A DNA stretch of 64,000 bases from Bacteroidota bacterium (lineage in GTDB: Bacteria > Bacteroidota > Ignavibacteria > Kryptoniales > JAKASW01), in contig JAJYRM010000001.1 in the NCBI GenBank assembly GCA_021794075.1, positions 42,861 to 106,860 of the forward strand, read 5' to 3'. A program made the position numbers and the translations under genes. Under the pieces are notes generated by a model, which had not been told where the DNA came from, did no database searches, and saw only the letters and a program-made list of their open reading frames with translations. Positions 50,665-60,473 of this stretch are shown piece after piece (within the stretch, counting starts at the first letter, position 1; each line of letters starts with the position of its first letter).

Positions 50665-52710
50665 TCACGGGCCGGAACGGTGAACTATCCGGACCTGCAT
50701 GCTTCGCTCCTTCGTCAAAAAGATACCTTCCGCAGACAATCGCCGCATCGACTTAACGAAGCCTTTCATCTGGCCGAAATATTTAGCGGCAATAACCTTG
50801 TGCACTATACTGAAGGACCTGCTCAACGTGAGAGGACCGCTCCCGTTTTCGAGGCAGCTCTCTGAATAGTAAAGCCCGTTCATAAGAAGCGTCGTATCGA
50901 CCGGTGCGGTCTCCACCGAGTATTCATGATAAGGGAAATCCACCTCGATAGTCTTCTGAACGGCCAGATGGTAATTGAACTCGACGGGATACCTGCGCTT
51001 GCTGGCGGAAAGCCAGCCCCATCCGAGAACCGGCTTCATCGGGTCGGGGTCGATTGAGATCGAGTCTCCGCTTGTCTCAATGGTATGAGGGACTTTCAGT
51101 TTAAATTTGAGAACCAATGGAACCGCAATGGAATCCAGATTGCTCGACGAAAGGAACGTCACTTCATCATTGCGATAATTGGGGGCGAGGAGCGATTTGC
51201 AGAAGGCAACCTGATCGTCATAGGTCATACCGCTTAGACGGGGACGCAGGCTTAAGGCCTGCTGGCCCATGAATCTCAACGTTACATCGTAATCGACCGC
51301 GTTTCCTCCACCGATCGAGACCCTTATATCCTGCTCTTCCAGGTTTGTCGTATACCCATCATTGCGAATCGGTTCGAGCAACGAGGGACCTTTGCCGTTG
51401 AGCACCAGCGCATAAGCGCCCTGATCTTCATAAGGCACTTCGCCCACCGGACAATATTTTACGGTGGGATCCAGCCAGTAGTCGCTTCCATTGCGGCATT
51501 TCACACGAACAACCATGCGATTGAATTCCCAGCATGGGAAAAAGAGGGCCAGTCCGCCCTTGTCCCTGGTACGGACCAGGGCCGGCTTTGCATCGATCTT
51601 CAGACATTTCAGCATGCTCACGAGTAGCATGGCCTTGTCCTTGCAATCTCCGTACCCCCTTTCAAGCACCTTCTGCGGCTTAACAGGCCTGAACTCTCTC
51701 CGGCCCCGTTCTGCCGCAACATAACGAAGCGATTGAACGAATGAGTAGACCGCTTGCAACGAGTCGATCTCCGTCCGGCAGCTTTTAGTGATCGCCCGCG
51801 CCTTTCTGCGGACAGCAACGGTGATGACGCGCTGTGGTTTGAAATAGTTCCCGTAATACCATCTGGCTATGGAGCCCCATGTTGTCCAATCTCTTAGAGT
51901 GAACCTGGCATACTTGATGTAATCGCTATGCGGCGGCATCATCGGTTCGGCCCCGAACGCAGGGATATTTTTCCTTTCCCACTGCATCGTTGCGGTTCCT
52001 CGTATTACCTTTGTGTGGATTGCGAGCATATCCTCACGGACTTCGGATTCGAATTGCGGTTCGCCGAGAGTGCAGTTGAAGCCTTGATATTTCCAGTTTA
52101 TTCCGTATCCACCGTTCCTGGCGGGAATAACAAGCATAATCGGGGCTGTAAGTCTGTATGTGTTTTCAAGAATCGGGATCTCTCTTTGGATCGCCCATAA
52201 ACCCTGCGTGACGACATACATGGAACGGATACGGTAATCGTATCCGACGATGCAATTCCTCTCGACCCCTTTGAATGTGAACTTCACTATTTCCTTATCG
52301 GAACTGAAACAGTCGCCTTCGTCATGACTGGGGATAGTTTTGAAGTCATCGGACTTCAGGGCTATAACCGATCCATTGGGTTCGATAGTCCAGGCCGAAA
52401 CCGACTCGAGTGTCTCGCCGCGATGAATCGTAAATTCAACCGAAGAGTAGTCGGCTACGTTCTTGAAGAGCTTTACGATCGTTGTGTCCATCCAGTCGGT
52501 GTCCAGGTAACCGAAATCGTCGGCAAAGACTTTCACATCGTGGACTTCCTTCAGCACAACCGCATCGTCATGGGGATATGCTCTCTGAGTAGGGAAGCTT
52601 CGGTTCCCCGAATTGATCTTCAGGTTGTCGAGACTTGCGAAGGAGCTGGAAGAGCAGGATCCGAGCAGAAGCGAGGGAATCAAGCCAAGTATTACCGCCA
52701 ATGTCTTCAT
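50665..52710 (-). CDS. DUF3857/transglutaminase-like domain lipoprotein
   Basis: Lipobox LLLGSCSS; ERGYGDCKDKAMLLVSMLKCLKIDAKPALV transglutaminase-like site. Confidence 0.85.
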   Translation of the reverse strand: MKTLAVILGLIPSLLLGSCSSSSFASLDNLKINSGNRSFPTQRAYPHDDAVVLKEVHDVKVFADDFGYLDTDWMDTTIVKLFKNVADYSSVEFTIHRGETLESVSAWTIEPNGSVIALKSDDFKTIPSHDEGDCFSSDKEIVKFTFKGVERNCIVGYDYRIRSMYVVTQGLWAIQREIPILENTYRLTAPIMLVIPARNGGYGINWKYQGFNCTLGEPQFESEVREDMLAIHTKVIRGTATMQWERKNIPAFGAEPMMPPHSDYIKYARFTLRDWTTWGSIARWYYGNYFKPQRVITVAVRRKARAITKSCRTEIDSLQAVYSFVQSLRYVAAERGRREFRPVKPQKVLERGYGDCKDKAMLLVSMLKCLKIDAKPALVRTRDKGGLALFFPCWEFNRMVVRVKCRNGSDYWLDPTVKYCPVGEVPYEDQGAYALVLNGKGPSLLEPIRNDGYTTNLEEQDIRVSIGGGNAVDYDVTLRFMGQQALSLRPRLSGMTYDDQVAFCKSLLAPNYRNDEVTFLSSSNLDSIAVPLVLKFKLKVPHTIETSGDSISIDPDPMKPVLGWGWLSASKRRYPVEFNYHLAVQKTIEVDFPYHEYSVETAPVDTTLLMNGLYYSESCLENGSGPLTLSRSFSIVHKVIAAKYFGQMKGFVKSMRRLSAEGIFLTKERSMQVRIVHRSGP

Positions 52711-53110
52711 CGTCTAGATCTTACCTTTCGAGGTCTTTGCGGGGCAGTGGAATCAGGATCCATCCGCAACTTAGTACGCGTTCGAGGCGCACCGAATCGG
52801 TCTTTCCGGATCAAAATATCAGAAACAATTCCCCGTTTCAAGCTCGCTTCTACATTTCGCTGAAACTTCCGCTTAAGGAAATGGATTCCTACCGGACGGT
52901 AATTGCCTTGTATCCTCGCCGCTCCCGGCGTGACACGGGACGTGACAAACGAGACTCGCCATTTGGAGGGCGTACCTCCGGAAAATACGTATGCATATGG
53001 GAGGTCAGAGCCACTGATCGGGAGCCGGGTAACCTGATAAGCTGAGGTTGTAGACAGGAAACGTCACGCTTAACATATTCTTTGATCGTGTCTGTCACCT
53101 GGCCTGCAAC

Positions 53111-54133
53111 TCATTGCCCTGTCTCTGGCAGGATGGGAGCGGAAGTCTCCAGCACCTTCCTCAACGAAGAGATGCAATCCGACACGATGTTCAGAATCAT
53201 CTTTCCTCGCTTGATCATGGGGTTCCGGCTCTCCCATAGGACATCAGGGCCGGGATAACCTACTGCATTTGCTGGATCCGTCTCCTGCTGTCCACCGTGC
53301 AATACTATGGAGAGATTCAGAAGCGCGTAACCTGAAAAGTATAGATATGGAAAGGACGAAGATCCTCTCAACATCGCTTCGGCAGCTGGCCCCGAGGCCA
53401 GGAGCTTTTCAAATGTCCGTGTCAATTCCTCGATGGGTTTCCTGGACGATTTCCCGCAGCCTTCCAACATATCGTGCAAACACCACAGGAGTCCTTCAGC
53501 GAAAACTCTTTGCTTCAAAGCCGGGTTCTTCAGCTTCGACGGCACGAAGTTCCGGATGTCCTTGACGAGAGTATCAAGAGTCTTGAGGTCAAGTTTCCGG
53601 ATGCTGTACTTATGAAACAGCGGATGCCTGAAACTAAGCCTGTTGAGGACGGGATCGAATCGCGGCCGGGACGATTGCTGGTAGGCCAGGTTGCCAGTAT
53701 CTGATCTGTCCAGCTTAACGAGCTCCGGAAGAGACGCAAGGACGGGTGAAAGCGTGCCGAAATGCTGAGGGAATTGAAGAAAGATCCCGCGTCCCTTTCG
53801 CATGCAGGCATGGCACTTGAAATCTCCAGATAGAAGCGCATAGCCTTCCGCTGCCCTGTCTATCGTCTCCCGCATGTGAAACACCGCTTGTTTGTAGAAC
53901 CGCTCCCCCAAAAGAAGACGCGAAACCTGGAGACTCTCGGATGCTTCCCGCAAAAGCATTCGGGCCGTCGCATCCGCATCGCACACACTTGACCTCCCTC
54001 TTTCCTGAGAACAGACGCGACCACCGTCGTTGTGATTTGACATGCCCATTCCCTCACTGACTTCTGTTAATCCTAACCCGGACAAGGCCGAGCCCTTCGG
54101 CCATAATTTCGCCTTTTTCTTGAGACCAAACAA
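53111..54133 (-). CDS. Hypothetical helical protein with HEPN-like N-terminal region
   Basis: Long ORF; ARMLLREASESLQVSRLLLGERFYKQAVFHMRETIDRAAEGYALL. Confidence 0.55.
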   Translation of the reverse strand: MFGLKKKAKLWPKGSALSGLGLTEVSEGMGMSNHNDGGRVCSQERGRSSVCDADATARMLLREASESLQVSRLLLGERFYKQAVFHMRETIDRAAEGYALLSGDFKCHACMRKGRGIFLQFPQHFGTLSPVLASLPELVKLDRSDTGNLAYQQSSRPRFDPVLNRLSFRHPLFHKYSIRKLDLKTLDTLVKDIRNFVPSKLKNPALKQRVFAEGLLWCLHDMLEGCGKSSRKPIEELTRTFEKLLASGPAAEAMLRGSSSFPYLYFSGYALLNLSIVLHGGQQETDPANAVGYPGPDVLWESRNPMIKRGKMILNIVSDCISSLRKVLETSAPILPETGQ

Positions 54134-54213
54134 ACTGATGGGCGCTTTACAACATGGATCTCCTCCGACTCATCCCTCAGTGCCTCACCATACACTTCGC
54201 TCCATGCCCGCTC

Positions 54214-54636
54214 TTATTCCCCGCACACGGTCACTATCACTTCTCTCTGTCTCGGCTTGATGTCGTTCTCGATCAGGAATATCTGCTGCCAGGTACCGAC
54301 CGCGAGCTTCCCTTCTCTTACCGGCAGCGTTATCGAAGGTCCCATCAGCGTCGCCTGAAGGTGCGAGTGCCCGTTGCCGTCGTGCCAGGTTTGCTCGTGA
54401 CCATACCCCCTGCTCGGAGGCATAAGTCTGTCCAGTAACTCAGGAAGGTCGCGCTTGAGACCCGGCTCGAACTCAATCGTGCTTATCGATGCCGTGCTCC
54501 CGACAACCGAGACGTTGACAATGCCGGCGGCGACGCCGGACTCTTTGACGACAGCCTGGACTTTATCGGTGAGATCGTGCATCTCGCCGTGAGTGCTTGT
54601 CGAGTTCCTGATTGAGTGTTGGAATATAATTCTCAA
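54214..54636 (-). CDS. YjbQ/UPF0047 family protein
   Basis: TIEFEPGLKRDLPELLDRLMP, HLQATLMGPSITLPVREGKLAVGTWQQIFLIENDIKPRQREV. Confidence 0.9.
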   Translation of the reverse strand: MRIIFQHSIRNSTSTHGEMHDLTDKVQAVVKESGVAAGIVNVSVVGSTASISTIEFEPGLKRDLPELLDRLMPPSRGYGHEQTWHDGNGHSHLQATLMGPSITLPVREGKLAVGTWQQIFLIENDIKPRQREVIVTVCGE

Positions 54637-54684
54637 TGTCCGGCTTAAGATTCCAGTTCCAGGATCCGTTGACGAGAAAAATCC

Positions 54685-55236
54685 TCAGAAATATTCTTCT
54701 TCCTCATCGAATTTCGGAAGCGCTTTGTCCTTGCTGGAGAGGATGGGATTAGACACCTTCCAGTCGATGCCTAACTTCGGATCGCTGTACACGATTCCGC
54801 GTTCGTCCTCACGCGAATAGAGCTCGTCAACTTTGTAAAGCACTTCGGCCTCCTCGGACAGCGTCGAGAAGCCGTGCGCGAAACCCTTCGGTATATAAAG
54901 CATCTTCTTGTTTTGCTCCGATAGGACAATGCCGTACCACTTTCCGAACGTGTCGGACTTCGGCCTAAGGTCGACCGCGACATCGAACACCTCTCCGCGG
55001 ATACACCTCACGAGCTTCGACTGCTCGTGCGGGTCCTTTTGAAAATGAAGGCCGCGGATGACTCCCTTCGTCGACCGCGAGTGGTTGTCCTGAACGAACT
55101 CTTCCTTTATACCGGCTTTCTCAAACTCGTCGCCGCGATAAGATTCCATGAAGAAGCCACGCTCGTCTGTAAAAACGTACGGCGTCACAACTATCAGCCC
55201 TTCGGGGCTTTCGATCCTGGTAAATGTGAAGGTCAT
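54685..55236 (-). CDS. rfbC: dTDP-4-dehydrorhamnose 3,5-epimerase
   Basis: DERGFFMESYRGDEF, FVQDNHSRSTKGVIRGLHFQ, GFAHGFSTLSEEAEVLYK. Confidence 0.93.
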   Translation of the reverse strand: MTFTFTRIESPEGLIVVTPYVFTDERGFFMESYRGDEFEKAGIKEEFVQDNHSRSTKGVIRGLHFQKDPHEQSKLVRCIRGEVFDVAVDLRPKSDTFGKWYGIVLSEQNKKMLYIPKGFAHGFSTLSEEAEVLYKVDELYSREDERGIVYSDPKLGIDWKVSNPILSSKDKALPKFDEEEEYF

Positions 55237-55248
55237 GATCTCCTAAAA

Positions 55249-55351
55249 TTTTGGATTTCGAATTGCGGATTGGGATAATTAGAAAGAGTAAGGCGATTTC
55301 AGACCGCACTTGGAACAGATCAATTCGCAATCCGAAACCCGCAATTAGCAA
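55249..55351. repeat. Heptad inverted-repeat element E (opposite polarity)
   Basis: Left TTTTGGA TTTCGAA TTGCGGA TTGGGAT; right (reverse complement) TTGCTAA TTGCGGG TTTCGGA TTGCGAA TTGATCT. Confidence 0.7.
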
Positions 55352-55357
55352 TACTCT

Positions 55358-55849
55358 TTAGTCTTTCATGTTTACAAATTGCAGCGGTATGCCGACGTTC
55401 TGCGTCCGCAGCATCTTGATCACTTCCTGCAGGTCGTCGATCTTCTTGCCGGTGACGCGAACCTGCTCGTCCTGTATGGCAGCCTGAACTTTCAGCTTCT
55501 GATCCTTTATAAGCTTAACGATCTTCTTCGCGGTCTCGGTGTCGATACCTTCTTTTATCTCGATCTCGCGCTTGACGTGTCCCTGCGAAGTCGGCTCGAC
55601 ACCCTTCGCCTTGAGAACCTTCGGATCGACTTTGCGCTTGATCATGTGAGTCATGAGCATGTCCATTACCGCGTCCATTCTCATCTCATGCTCCGCGACT
55701 ACGTGAATCTTCTTCTCCTTCTTGTCGAGCGTCACCTCTGCCGGAGAGCCGCGGAAATCGTATCGTGTGGCTATCTCTTTTTTGGTATTATTGATCGCAT
55801 TATCGACTTCCTGCAAGTCAACTTGATTTACTACATCGAATGATGGCAC
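55358..55849 (-). CDS. yajQ: YajQ-family nucleotide-binding protein
   Basis: [37 protein letters not shown] start at 55849 with AAGGAGG upstream. Confidence 0.93.
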   Translation of the reverse strand: MPSFDVVNQVDLQEVDNAINNTKKEIATRYDFRGSPAEVTLDKKEKKIHVVAEHEMRMDAVMDMLMTHMIKRKVDPKVLKAKGVEPTSQGHVKREIEIKEGIDTETAKKIVKLIKDQKLKVQAAIQDEQVRVTGKKIDDLQEVIKMLRTQNVGIPLQFVNMKD

Positions 55850-55859
55850 AATTCCTCCT

Positions 55860-56006
55860 TTCAGTCGGAAATTCCAAACTTCAATCCTCAAGCTCCAAAC
55901 AGTGCTTAAGCTTCAACGAATAAATAAAAACACCTGTCCAATTTGTATCAATTCATTTTGTCAGTTCTTGTTTGGAACTTGGCAGTTGGTATTTTGAGCT
56001 TTTTCA
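55860..56006. repeat. Heptad inverted-repeat element F
   Basis: Right TTGT TTGGAAC TTGGCAG TTGGTAT TTTGAGC TTTTTCA (ends on valS stop); left reverse complement CTGT TTGGAGC TTGAGGA TTGAAGT TTGGAAT TTCCGAC. Confidence 0.75.
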
Positions 56007-58673
56007 TTTTATAGATCGATAATTCTCCTCGAGCTTCGACAGATTAAGTTTCATCGTCTCGAGTTTAGATTTTTCCTTTTCTATGACCTGGGCCGGGGCA
56101 CGCTGGATGAACTGCTCGTTTCCAAGTTTCGATTCGATGCCGGCGATGACTCCCTTCACACGGGTAATCTCCTTTTCAAGCCTGGTACGCTCCGCGTCGG
56201 CATTTATCAATCCTTCAAGCGACACGAATATCCCGGTGCCACGCACAACCGCACTAGCGGACATCTCCGGCTTGTGAAGATCGAAGCCTATGCTCATAGT
56301 ATCCACCTTGGCCAGCTTCCTTATGTACGCCTCATTGGTGGAGAGGACCTCGAGAGTGTCTTCATCCTTCGGCTTTATGACGATATTCACGGCGACGCTT
56401 GGCGGGACGTTCGCTTCCTTGCGCATTGCCCTGACCGACGTAACCACTTCCTGCACGAGGTCCATCTGGCGCTCGGCCTCCTCACTTATCAAGCGGGATT
56501 CCGATTCAGGAAAATCTGCGCTGATAATGCTGCCGGCCCGCATGGTGTCAACGAGACTGTACATCTCCTCCGTGATGAACGGCATGAAGGGGTGCAGCAT
56601 CTCAAGCGCCGTCTCGAATGTGGAGATGGCGTTCGACACTATGATGGCGCGCGTCATCTCGACGCTTTTGCCGGGAACCGCCTCCGGGAAAGTCAGGCGC
56701 TCCTTGACCATCTCGACGTACCAGTCGCAGTAGTCGTGCCAAACGAAGTCATATATGATTTTGGCGGCGTCGTTAATTCTGAAATTGGTCAGGGCAGAAT
56801 TCAAATCGCGGATGGTGTGATGCAGTCTGCTGACGATCCACTTATCGGCGAAGTCGAAGACCGAATCATCCGGCGCGGCATTGATCTGAAGCTTCTCGCG
56901 ATTCATCAGGAGAAACCGGCCTGCGTTCCAAATCTTGTTTGCGAAGTTTCTTCCCATCTCGCACTTGGAGCTTTCGAAAAGGACGTCCTGTCCGAGCGGG
57001 GCAAGATAAAGGATTGTGAATCTCAGCGCGTCGGCTCCGTACTCGGCGATGACATCGAGCGGATCGGGAGAATTGCCAAGCGACTTCGACATCTTCCTTC
57101 CCTGCATATCGCGGATGATGCTGGTGAAGTAGACATCCTTGAACGGCACATCACCCATGAACTCCAGTCCTGACATCACCATCCTTGCAACCCAGAAGAA
57201 AATTATGTCCGGTCCGGTCACCAGCGCGTCCGTCGGGTAGAAGTATTTTAGATCCGGCGTGTTCTCTGGCCAGCCGAATACCGAGAACGGCCAGAGCCAC
57301 GAAGAGAACCAGGTATCGAGAACGTCCTCATCCTGCCGGTATGACTTGCCGTCGCATTTCGCGCATGGACCTTGCGGCTCCTTGCTGCTTACCACATACT
57401 CGTTACAGCCTTTGCAGTACCACACGGGAATCCTGTGTCCCCACCAGAGCTGGCGGCTGATGCACCAGTCGCGTATGTTCTCCATCCAGTGTTCGTAAGT
57501 CTTTACCCAGCGGTCGGGATAGAACCGGATCTTTCCGTCGCGGACCGCTTTCAAGGCGGGATCGGCAAGCGGCTTCATCTTAACGAACCATTGGTCGGAG
57601 AGATAAGGCTCTATCACAGTGTGGCAGCGGTAGCATTCACCCACGCTCAGTTTATAATCGTCGATCTTCTCGATGTAGCCGAGCTCCTGGAGGTCGTCGA
57701 TTATCTGTTTCCTCGCCTTGAAGCGATCGAGGCCGCGGTATTTCTCTGGCGCATTCTCATTTACTTTCCCGGAAATATCGAGCACGATGATCTTCTCGAG
57801 GTCGTGCCTTTCGGCGACTCGAAAATCGTTGGGGTCGTGCGCCGGAGTTATTTTCACCGCGCCGGTGCCGAATTCCTTGTCCACATAATCGTCGGATATG
57901 ATCTTCATTTTCCTGCCGACAAGCGGGAGGACCAGATTCTTGCCCACCATCTGCTTGTATCTTTCGTCCGCTGGATTGACGGCGACAGCGACGTCGCCGA
58001 GCATCGTTTCCGGACGAGTCGTGGCGACGACAATGTGTCCGCTTCCATCCTCAAGCGGATAACGCAGATAGTAAAGCTTTCCGTTCTTCTCCTGGTACTC
58101 GACTTCATCGTCGCTGATCGCAGTATGGTCCTTCGGGCACCAGTTGACGATGTACTTTCCCCGGTAGATCAACCCTTTTTCGTAAAGGCGGACGAACACT
58201 TCCTGCACGGCATGAGAGAGCCCCTCGTCCATCGTAAATCTCTCCCGCTGCCAGTCGCAGGAGACGCCGAGTTTCTTGAGTTGTTTGATTATCGTCCTGC
58301 CGTATTCGTCCCTCCAATTCCAAACGCGCTCCACAAATTTCTCGCGGCCGAGCGAATGCCTGTCCTTTCCTTCCTTGGCGAGGCTTCTCTCGACGACGTT
58401 CTGAGTCGCGATGCCGGCATGGTCAGTTCCGGGAACCCAGCACGTTTCGTAGCCCTTCATCCTCTTCCATCTCACGAAGACATCCTGAATCGAATTGTTG
58501 AGGACGTGACCCATTGTTAGTATGCCTGTAATATTGGGCGGAGGAATGACCACCGTGTAAGGCTTTTTTTCCTTGTCGGGATGAGCTTCGAAGAGCTTGT
58601 TGTCAAGCCAGTACTTGTACCATTTCTCTTCGATCTCAGTAGGCGAATATGCTTTCGGGATTTCTCTAGTCAT
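56004..58673 (-). CDS. valS: Valyl-tRNA synthetase
   Basis: PPPNITGILTMGHVLNNSIQD, WVPGTDHAGIATQ, GRKMSKSLGNSPDPLDVI, C-terminal coiled coil. Confidence 0.97.
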   Translation of the reverse strand: MTREIPKAYSPTEIEEKWYKYWLDNKLFEAHPDKEKKPYTVVIPPPNITGILTMGHVLNNSIQDVFVRWKRMKGYETCWVPGTDHAGIATQNVVERSLAKEGKDRHSLGREKFVERVWNWRDEYGRTIIKQLKKLGVSCDWQRERFTMDEGLSHAVQEVFVRLYEKGLIYRGKYIVNWCPKDHTAISDDEVEYQEKNGKLYYLRYPLEDGSGHIVVATTRPETMLGDVAVAVNPADERYKQMVGKNLVLPLVGRKMKIISDDYVDKEFGTGAVKITPAHDPNDFRVAERHDLEKIIVLDISGKVNENAPEKYRGLDRFKARKQIIDDLQELGYIEKIDDYKLSVGECYRCHTVIEPYLSDQWFVKMKPLADPALKAVRDGKIRFYPDRWVKTYEHWMENIRDWCISRQLWWGHRIPVWYCKGCNEYVVSSKEPQGPCAKCDGKSYRQDEDVLDTWFSSWLWPFSVFGWPENTPDLKYFYPTDALVTGPDIIFFWVARMVMSGLEFMGDVPFKDVYFTSIIRDMQGRKMSKSLGNSPDPLDVIAEYGADALRFTILYLAPLGQDVLFESSKCEMGRNFANKIWNAGRFLLMNREKLQINAAPDDSVFDFADKWIVSRLHHTIRDLNSALTNFRINDAAKIIYDFVWHDYCDWYVEMVKERLTFPEAVPGKSVEMTRAIIVSNAISTFETALEMLHPFMPFITEEMYSLVDTMRAGSIISADFPESESRLISEEAERQMDLVQEVVTSVRAMRKEANVPPSVAVNIVIKPKDEDTLEVLSTNEAYIRKLAKVDTMSIGFDLHKPEMSASAVVRGTGIFVSLEGLINADAERTRLEKEITRVKGVIAGIESKLGNEQFIQRAPAQVIEKEKSKLETMKLNLSKLEENYRSIK

Positions 58674-58821
58674 TGGATTGTTCTCTAAACTTGAAAAAGC
58701 GAATCTTTGGTTTCAGTTGTCGCTATTAATATATAAAACCTAAACGTCTCGGTGGCATCGCCGGGGCAAAATATTTGCGCGCGGCGCGAAAGTTCGACCA
58801 GTAAGTGCGCCTCGGGGCTGA

Positions 58822-59337
58822 TTATCTTTCGAGCGCGAGACCGAGCGCAGTGGTTACTTTCAGGAGGTCGTCGTTTGTCTTCCCGAGCCTTTCGCTCAGC
58901 ACCCACGATATATTCAAAAACGTCCTGTATCCTATCTCGTGGTCCGATTCGGCGAGCGTCACGAGATCCGCGAGCTCTATGACCGCGAACCTGCACGGCG
59001 ACACGCTTCGCACCGTAGCGCTCCTCATACTCTCCTTCTGGAAAAGCGACATCTCCCCGAAAAAAGGAAGGCTCTTGGAACTAAGCCTTATCAACGACTT
59101 GTCGCGGGGATCGATCGAAGCGGCGGACGACCGTAGGACGAGAGACTTCGATACTTCGACCTCGCCTTCCACAAGAATATAAAGACTTTCCCCACTTTCG
59201 CCCTCCTTCATGACGATGTGATTCGCCGGGAACTCCACGACTTTCACTATCGCCGAAATCTTCGCCAGTTTCTCCTCGGGCAGTCCGGCGAAGACGGCCG
59301 TTTTACCGAGATCAATATTAAGATGTCCGTTTTTCAT
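58822..59337 (-). CDS. Cyclic nucleotide-binding domain protein
   Basis: FAGLPEEKLAKISAIVKVVEFPANHIVMKEGESGESLYILVEGEVEV, FFGEMSLFQKESMRSATVRS. Confidence 0.85.
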   Translation of the reverse strand: MKNGHLNIDLGKTAVFAGLPEEKLAKISAIVKVVEFPANHIVMKEGESGESLYILVEGEVEVSKSLVLRSSAASIDPRDKSLIRLSSKSLPFFGEMSLFQKESMRSATVRSVSPCRFAVIELADLVTLAESDHEIGYRTFLNISWVLSERLGKTNDDLLKVTTALGLALER

Positions 59338-60473
59338 CCTACGACGATCGCATCTTCTTTTTCACGGACGACGTAATCGAGAGGAGGATTCAGGTTGAGG
59401 TGAACGCCACCTTTCTCCATCGTATCTATGCCGGCCGCCTTGAATTTTCTCTCTATGAAAGTGTCTATGGCGCTGTAATCGGAAGAAAGGATATCGGAGA
59501 GCTTCACGGCCTCCTCCTCCGTAACGAGGCCGATGGCTATGCAGTTGTGCCTGCTCTTGAAATATCCCTGGATGTCGGCAAACTTCTTCCCGACAAATTC
59601 CGATGGAACCTTTTCGCGTCTCAGCCTCGCGCCGTTTTCCGCGTTAAGCATCGTCGCGACCGCCTGCGCTATTCCCGGTGAAGTTATCTCCGAAGCGAGA
59701 AGGAAGCCCACGTGGTCATCGCTCACTATCACGTCGTCGACTCCGGCGCGTTTGAGATGAGTAATGTTTTCCCTGTCGATTATGTGAGCATAGACTTTTA
59801 TGTCGCGCTTGAGGGACTTCACCGTCAAAGCCGCGGGGAGTGTCTTGTCGTCGCGCGGGATTCCCGACTGAGAAGCGTCCGGAAGTATAACCGCTGCGCT
59901 CGCCTCCTTCACGTTCGCGCGTGAAAGAGTCGGCTCCTTTGTGTAATCGCCGTAGACATACTTGATATTGAGATTGGAATAGTCGGAAAGGATTTCATCC
60001 ATGCGTTCGGGCGGCATTTCGTTCACGAGCACCACTCCCGCCCGACGATCCTGAGGGATATTGTTCAGCGTCTCCAGAAGATTTTTTATCCTCTGGTTCC
60101 AGCCGCAAACTATCGTGTGCCCCTTCAGCTTAATCTGTCTCAAGCCGCGGTTCTCCATTATTCTTTGTTCCACAAAGATGGAAGATATTGTCGCCGTGAG
60201 AAGGGAGATCACCGATATGCCCGCCAGCATAATGAAGACTCCGGCAATTCTCCCGAGCGCGCTTTTCGGGACGATATCGCCGTATCCCACTGTCGTCATG
60301 GTCACAACCGTGTACCATGCCGCGTCCCAAAACGAGTTGATGTTGTCGTGATGCGCCTCCGTCGCATAAACCATAACGGCTCCGACGATAGCGACAGCCA
60401 CGATGGCCCCCAGTACGGGGAGAAGGCTTAATAGTAAACTGTTTCCTCGCAGCCACGACTTCTTCTTCATCAA
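59334..60473 (-). CDS. Two-TM potassium channel with RCK/TrkA-N domain
   Basis: TMTTVGYGDIVPKS selectivity filter; HTIVCGWNQRIKNLLETL. Confidence 0.92.
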   Translation of the reverse strand: MMKKKSWLRGNSLLLSLLPVLGAIVAVAIVGAVMVYATEAHHDNINSFWDAAWYTVVTMTTVGYGDIVPKSALGRIAGVFIMLAGISVISLLTATISSIFVEQRIMENRGLRQIKLKGHTIVCGWNQRIKNLLETLNNIPQDRRAGVVLVNEMPPERMDEILSDYSNLNIKYVYGDYTKEPTLSRANVKEASAAVILPDASQSGIPRDDKTLPAALTVKSLKRDIKVYAHIIDRENITHLKRAGVDDVIVSDDHVGFLLASEITSPGIAQAVATMLNAENGARLRREKVPSEFVGKKFADIQGYFKSRHNCIAIGLVTEEEAVKLSDILSSDYSAIDTFIERKFKAAGIDTMEKGGVHLNLNPPLDYVVREKEDAIVVG

